64,000 nucleotides of DNA from Chromobacterium haemolyticum (lineage in GTDB: Bacteria > Pseudomonadota > Gammaproteobacteria > Burkholderiales > Chromobacteriaceae), in assembly GCF_002081825.1 (NCBI RefSeq), contig NZ_MUKU01000017.1, positions 39,713 to 103,712 of the forward strand, read 5' to 3'. Under the pieces are notes generated by a model. The model was not told the DNA's origin. It saw only the letters and a program-made list of their open reading frames with translations, and ran no database searches. Below are positions 62,756-64,000 of the stretch, piece by piece (position 1 is the first letter of the stretch; each line of letters starts with the position of its first letter). A program made the position numbers and the translations under genes.

Positions 62756-63451
62756 ATGCAAGACACACCGATCAGCATCGTCGTCATCGAAGACGAAAAA
62801 CCGATCCGCCGCTTTCTGAGCGCGGCGCTGGAAGAGGAAGGCCTGACCGTCCACGAGGCGGAAACCGGCAAGCAGGGCCTGATCGAAGTGGCCACCCGCA
62901 AGCCGGATCTGGTGATACTGGACCTGGGCCTGCCGGATATGAACGGCCAGGACACCATCAAGCAGCTACGCGAATGGACCGACCTGCCCATCCTGGTCTT
63001 GTCCGCGCGTACTCAGGAAACCGAAAAAGTTGCCGCGCTGGACGCCGGCGCCGACGACTACCTGACCAAGCCCTTCGGCGTGGCCGAATGCCTGGCGCGC
63101 GTCCGCGTGCTGCTGCGCCGCCGCATCCACGGCAGCGCCGCGGCGCAGCAGGTGTTCCAGTTCGGCGACATCAAGGTGGATCTGGTCAACCGCCAGGTGG
63201 CCAAGGCGGAAGCGGCGGTACATCTGACGCCGATAGAATATCGGCTGCTGTCCACCTTGATACGCAGCGCCGGCAAGGTGATCACCCATCGCGAGCTGCT
63301 GCTGGCGGTGTGGGGGCCGTCGTTCTCCGAGCACAACCAGTATCTGCGCGTCTATATGGGCCATCTGCGGCAGAAGCTGGAAGACAATCCGGCGATGCCG
63401 CGCCACATCCTCACCGAGACCGGGGTCGGCTATCGGCTGGTGGAGGGTTGA
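62756..63451 (+). CDS. kdpE: Response regulator KdpE
   Basis: 231-residue OmpR/PhoB-type activator of kdpFABC. Receiver domain with IEDE (11-14), phospho-acceptor Asp56 in VILDLGLPDMNGQD, and Lys105 in YLTKPFG. The C-terminal winged helix contains HLTPIEYRLLSTLIRSAGKVITHRELLLAVWGP and YLRVYMGHLRQKLE. Downstream, 15 bp after the stop, is repeat copy E. The longer open frame to the left is an overlap with kdpD. Confidence 0.96.
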   Translation: MQDTPISIVVIEDEKPIRRFLSAALEEEGLTVHEAETGKQGLIEVATRKPDLVILDLGLPDMNGQDTIKQLREWTDLPILVLSARTQETEKVAALDAGADDYLTKPFGVAECLARVRVLLRRRIHGSAAAQQVFQFGDIKVDLVNRQVAKAEAAVHLTPIEYRLLSTLIRSAGKVITHRELLLAVWGPSFSEHNQYLRVYMGHLRQKLEDNPAMPRHILTETGVGYRLVEG

Positions 63452-63466
63452 GCGGGCCGCCGCTTA

Positions 63467-63608
63467 GAGCCTGTTCAAAGTCTCGCGAGCCAGAGCGAGA
63501 CAAGGCGTTGCGGCTGAGAAAGCGGAATGTACGCGTGGAACATGAGCATTTCGAAGCGGGACTCACCGTGTGACGTCTCACTACGCGCAGCAGATCGTAA
63601 ACAGGTTC
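63467..63608. mobile_element. MITE-like repeat, copy E (after kdpE, abutting an IS)
   Basis: 142-bp element with ends GAGCCTGTTCAAAGTCTCGC and AGATCGTAAACAGGTTC, flanked by TTA at 63464-63466 and TTA at 63609-63611. The centre (GGCGTTGCGGCTGAGAAAGC, ACATGAGCATTTCGAA) is nearly identical to copy C. The next base after the right TTA is the first base of the IS5-family element. Confidence 0.85.
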
Positions 63609-63611
63609 TTA

Positions 63612-64000
63612 GAGCCTGTTCACGATCTTTTCGTCCTGAGATAATTGCCGAATGCGAAGAAGCCATTATCCAAGCGACGTAAGTCGTGAACAGTTCGAAC
63701 AGATCAGACCGCTATTGGAAAGCCTGCGCAAGAAAACCAAGCCAAGGACAGTGGACCTGTTCGAGGTCTGGTGTGCTGTGCTCTATTTGCTCAAGAGCGG
63801 CTGCCAATGGCGAATGTTACCCAGTGAGTTTCCCAAGTGGCGAACGGTACATGCCTACTTTAGTCGCTGGAGTGAGCCCGGCCAGGATGGTGTCAGCATC
63901 TTGGAGCGGGCCCTCAAAAAATCTGGTTGGAGAGGCCCGTATCAGACTGGGGCGCAAATCCTCGACCAGCTTTTTGATCGTGGACGCACAAAGCGTGAAG
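63612..64000 (+). mobile_element. IS5-family insertion sequence, left part (runs off the window)
   Basis: Begins GAGCCTGTTCACGATCT directly after TTA, followed at 63652 by a transposase gene. The terminal sequence matches the ends of the short repeats at 59926, 63467 and 53060. A TNA target fits the IS1031/ISL2-type groups of the IS5 family. The right end is outside the window. Confidence 0.85.
63652..64000 (+). CDS. IS5-family transposase, N-terminal part with a frame change
   Basis: MRRSHYPSDVSREQFEQIRPLLE followed by FEVWCAVLYLLKSGCQWRMLPSEFPKWRTVHAYFSRW is the DUF4096 N-terminal domain of IS5 transposases. From A6 at 63916-63921 onwards the family sequence (NLVGEARIRLGRKSSTSFLIVDAQSVK, with the first catalytic Asp) continues in the +1 frame, so one A too many separates the two parts. 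This is either a frameshift mutation (inactive copy), a homopolymer sequencing error, or a slippage-dependent two-ORF arrangement, as seen in some IS5 subgroups. Confidence 0.8.
   Translation, partial: MRRSHYPSDVSREQFEQIRPLLESLRKKTKPRTVDLFEVWCAVLYLLKSGCQWRMLPSEFPKWRTVHAYFSRWSEPGQDGVSILERALKKSGWRGPYQTGAQILDQLFDRGRTKRE

Overview
The window is a high-GC chromosomal segment that reads as a Chromobacterium-like betaproteobacterium (Neisseriales, Chromobacteriaceae). The reasons are an aruCFGDB-type arginine succinyltransferase operon, a large GH20 chitobiase, a complete hydrogen cyanide synthase operon (hcnABC) and a typical betaproteobacterial rimP-nusA-infB / rbfA-truB-rpsO-pnp block. The species is inferred, not proven. 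No rRNA, tRNA or CRISPR array was seen.

Layout. 1-5145 (minus): arginine catabolism in the order astC, aruF, aruG, astD, astB, mostly with overlapping stop/start codons. 5517-9900: secreted chitobiase, a DUF3313-type periplasmic protein and an orphan exported protein. 10112-19278 (minus): pnp, rpsO, truB, rbfA, infB, nusA, rimP, with strong terminators after infB, rpsO and pnp. 19591-27955 (plus): fadD, pilU, an ArsC/Spx-like reductase, dapE, a MarC-family protein, ccoG and a MocR-type regulator. 27962-37536 (minus): an eight-gene co-directional block. Its promoter-proximal part encodes trans-4-hydroxy-L-proline catabolism (2-epimerase, FAD D-amino-acid dehydrogenase, NhaC-type transporter, DapA-family deaminase, aldehyde dehydrogenase). 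Its distal part encodes a branched-chain-type binding protein, a HisN-like phosphatase and a UhpC/GlpT-like transporter. A GntR regulator is divergent from it (37911-38606). 39110-42092 (plus): hcnABC, with a consensus FNR/ANR box about 390 bp upstream of hcnA and a long leader. 42344-53059: recR, an SRPBCC protein, ybaB, dnaX, mltB, hrcA (minus); recA, recX, an SRPBCC protein, alaS (plus). 53060-55111: repeat element, terminators, a candidate small RNA and a TauE/SafE permease. 55112-63451 (plus): a 31-residue membrane peptide, then kdpF-A-B-C, a repeat element, kdpD and kdpE. 63612-64000: left end of an IS5-family insertion sequence.

The least expected structure is a family of short (86-142 bp) non-coding elements, five copies at 42205, 46915, 53060, 59926 and 63467. 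They have terminal inverted repeats like the left end of the IS5-family element at 63612, and three-base TNA target duplications. Three copies use the stop codon of a neighbouring gene (recR, hrcA, alaS) as or within the duplication, and another sits between kdpC and kdpD. They look like MITEs mobilised by the adjacent IS type.

Other points to follow up: a probable small RNA with an orphan terminator near 53300-53406; paired 10-bp motifs in the hydroxyproline/GntR divergent region; a PsrA-like box upstream of fadD; a hairpin with U-tract just upstream of rimP; a long stem-loop in the pnp leader; and a peptide encoded just before kdpF that annotation pipelines would usually miss.
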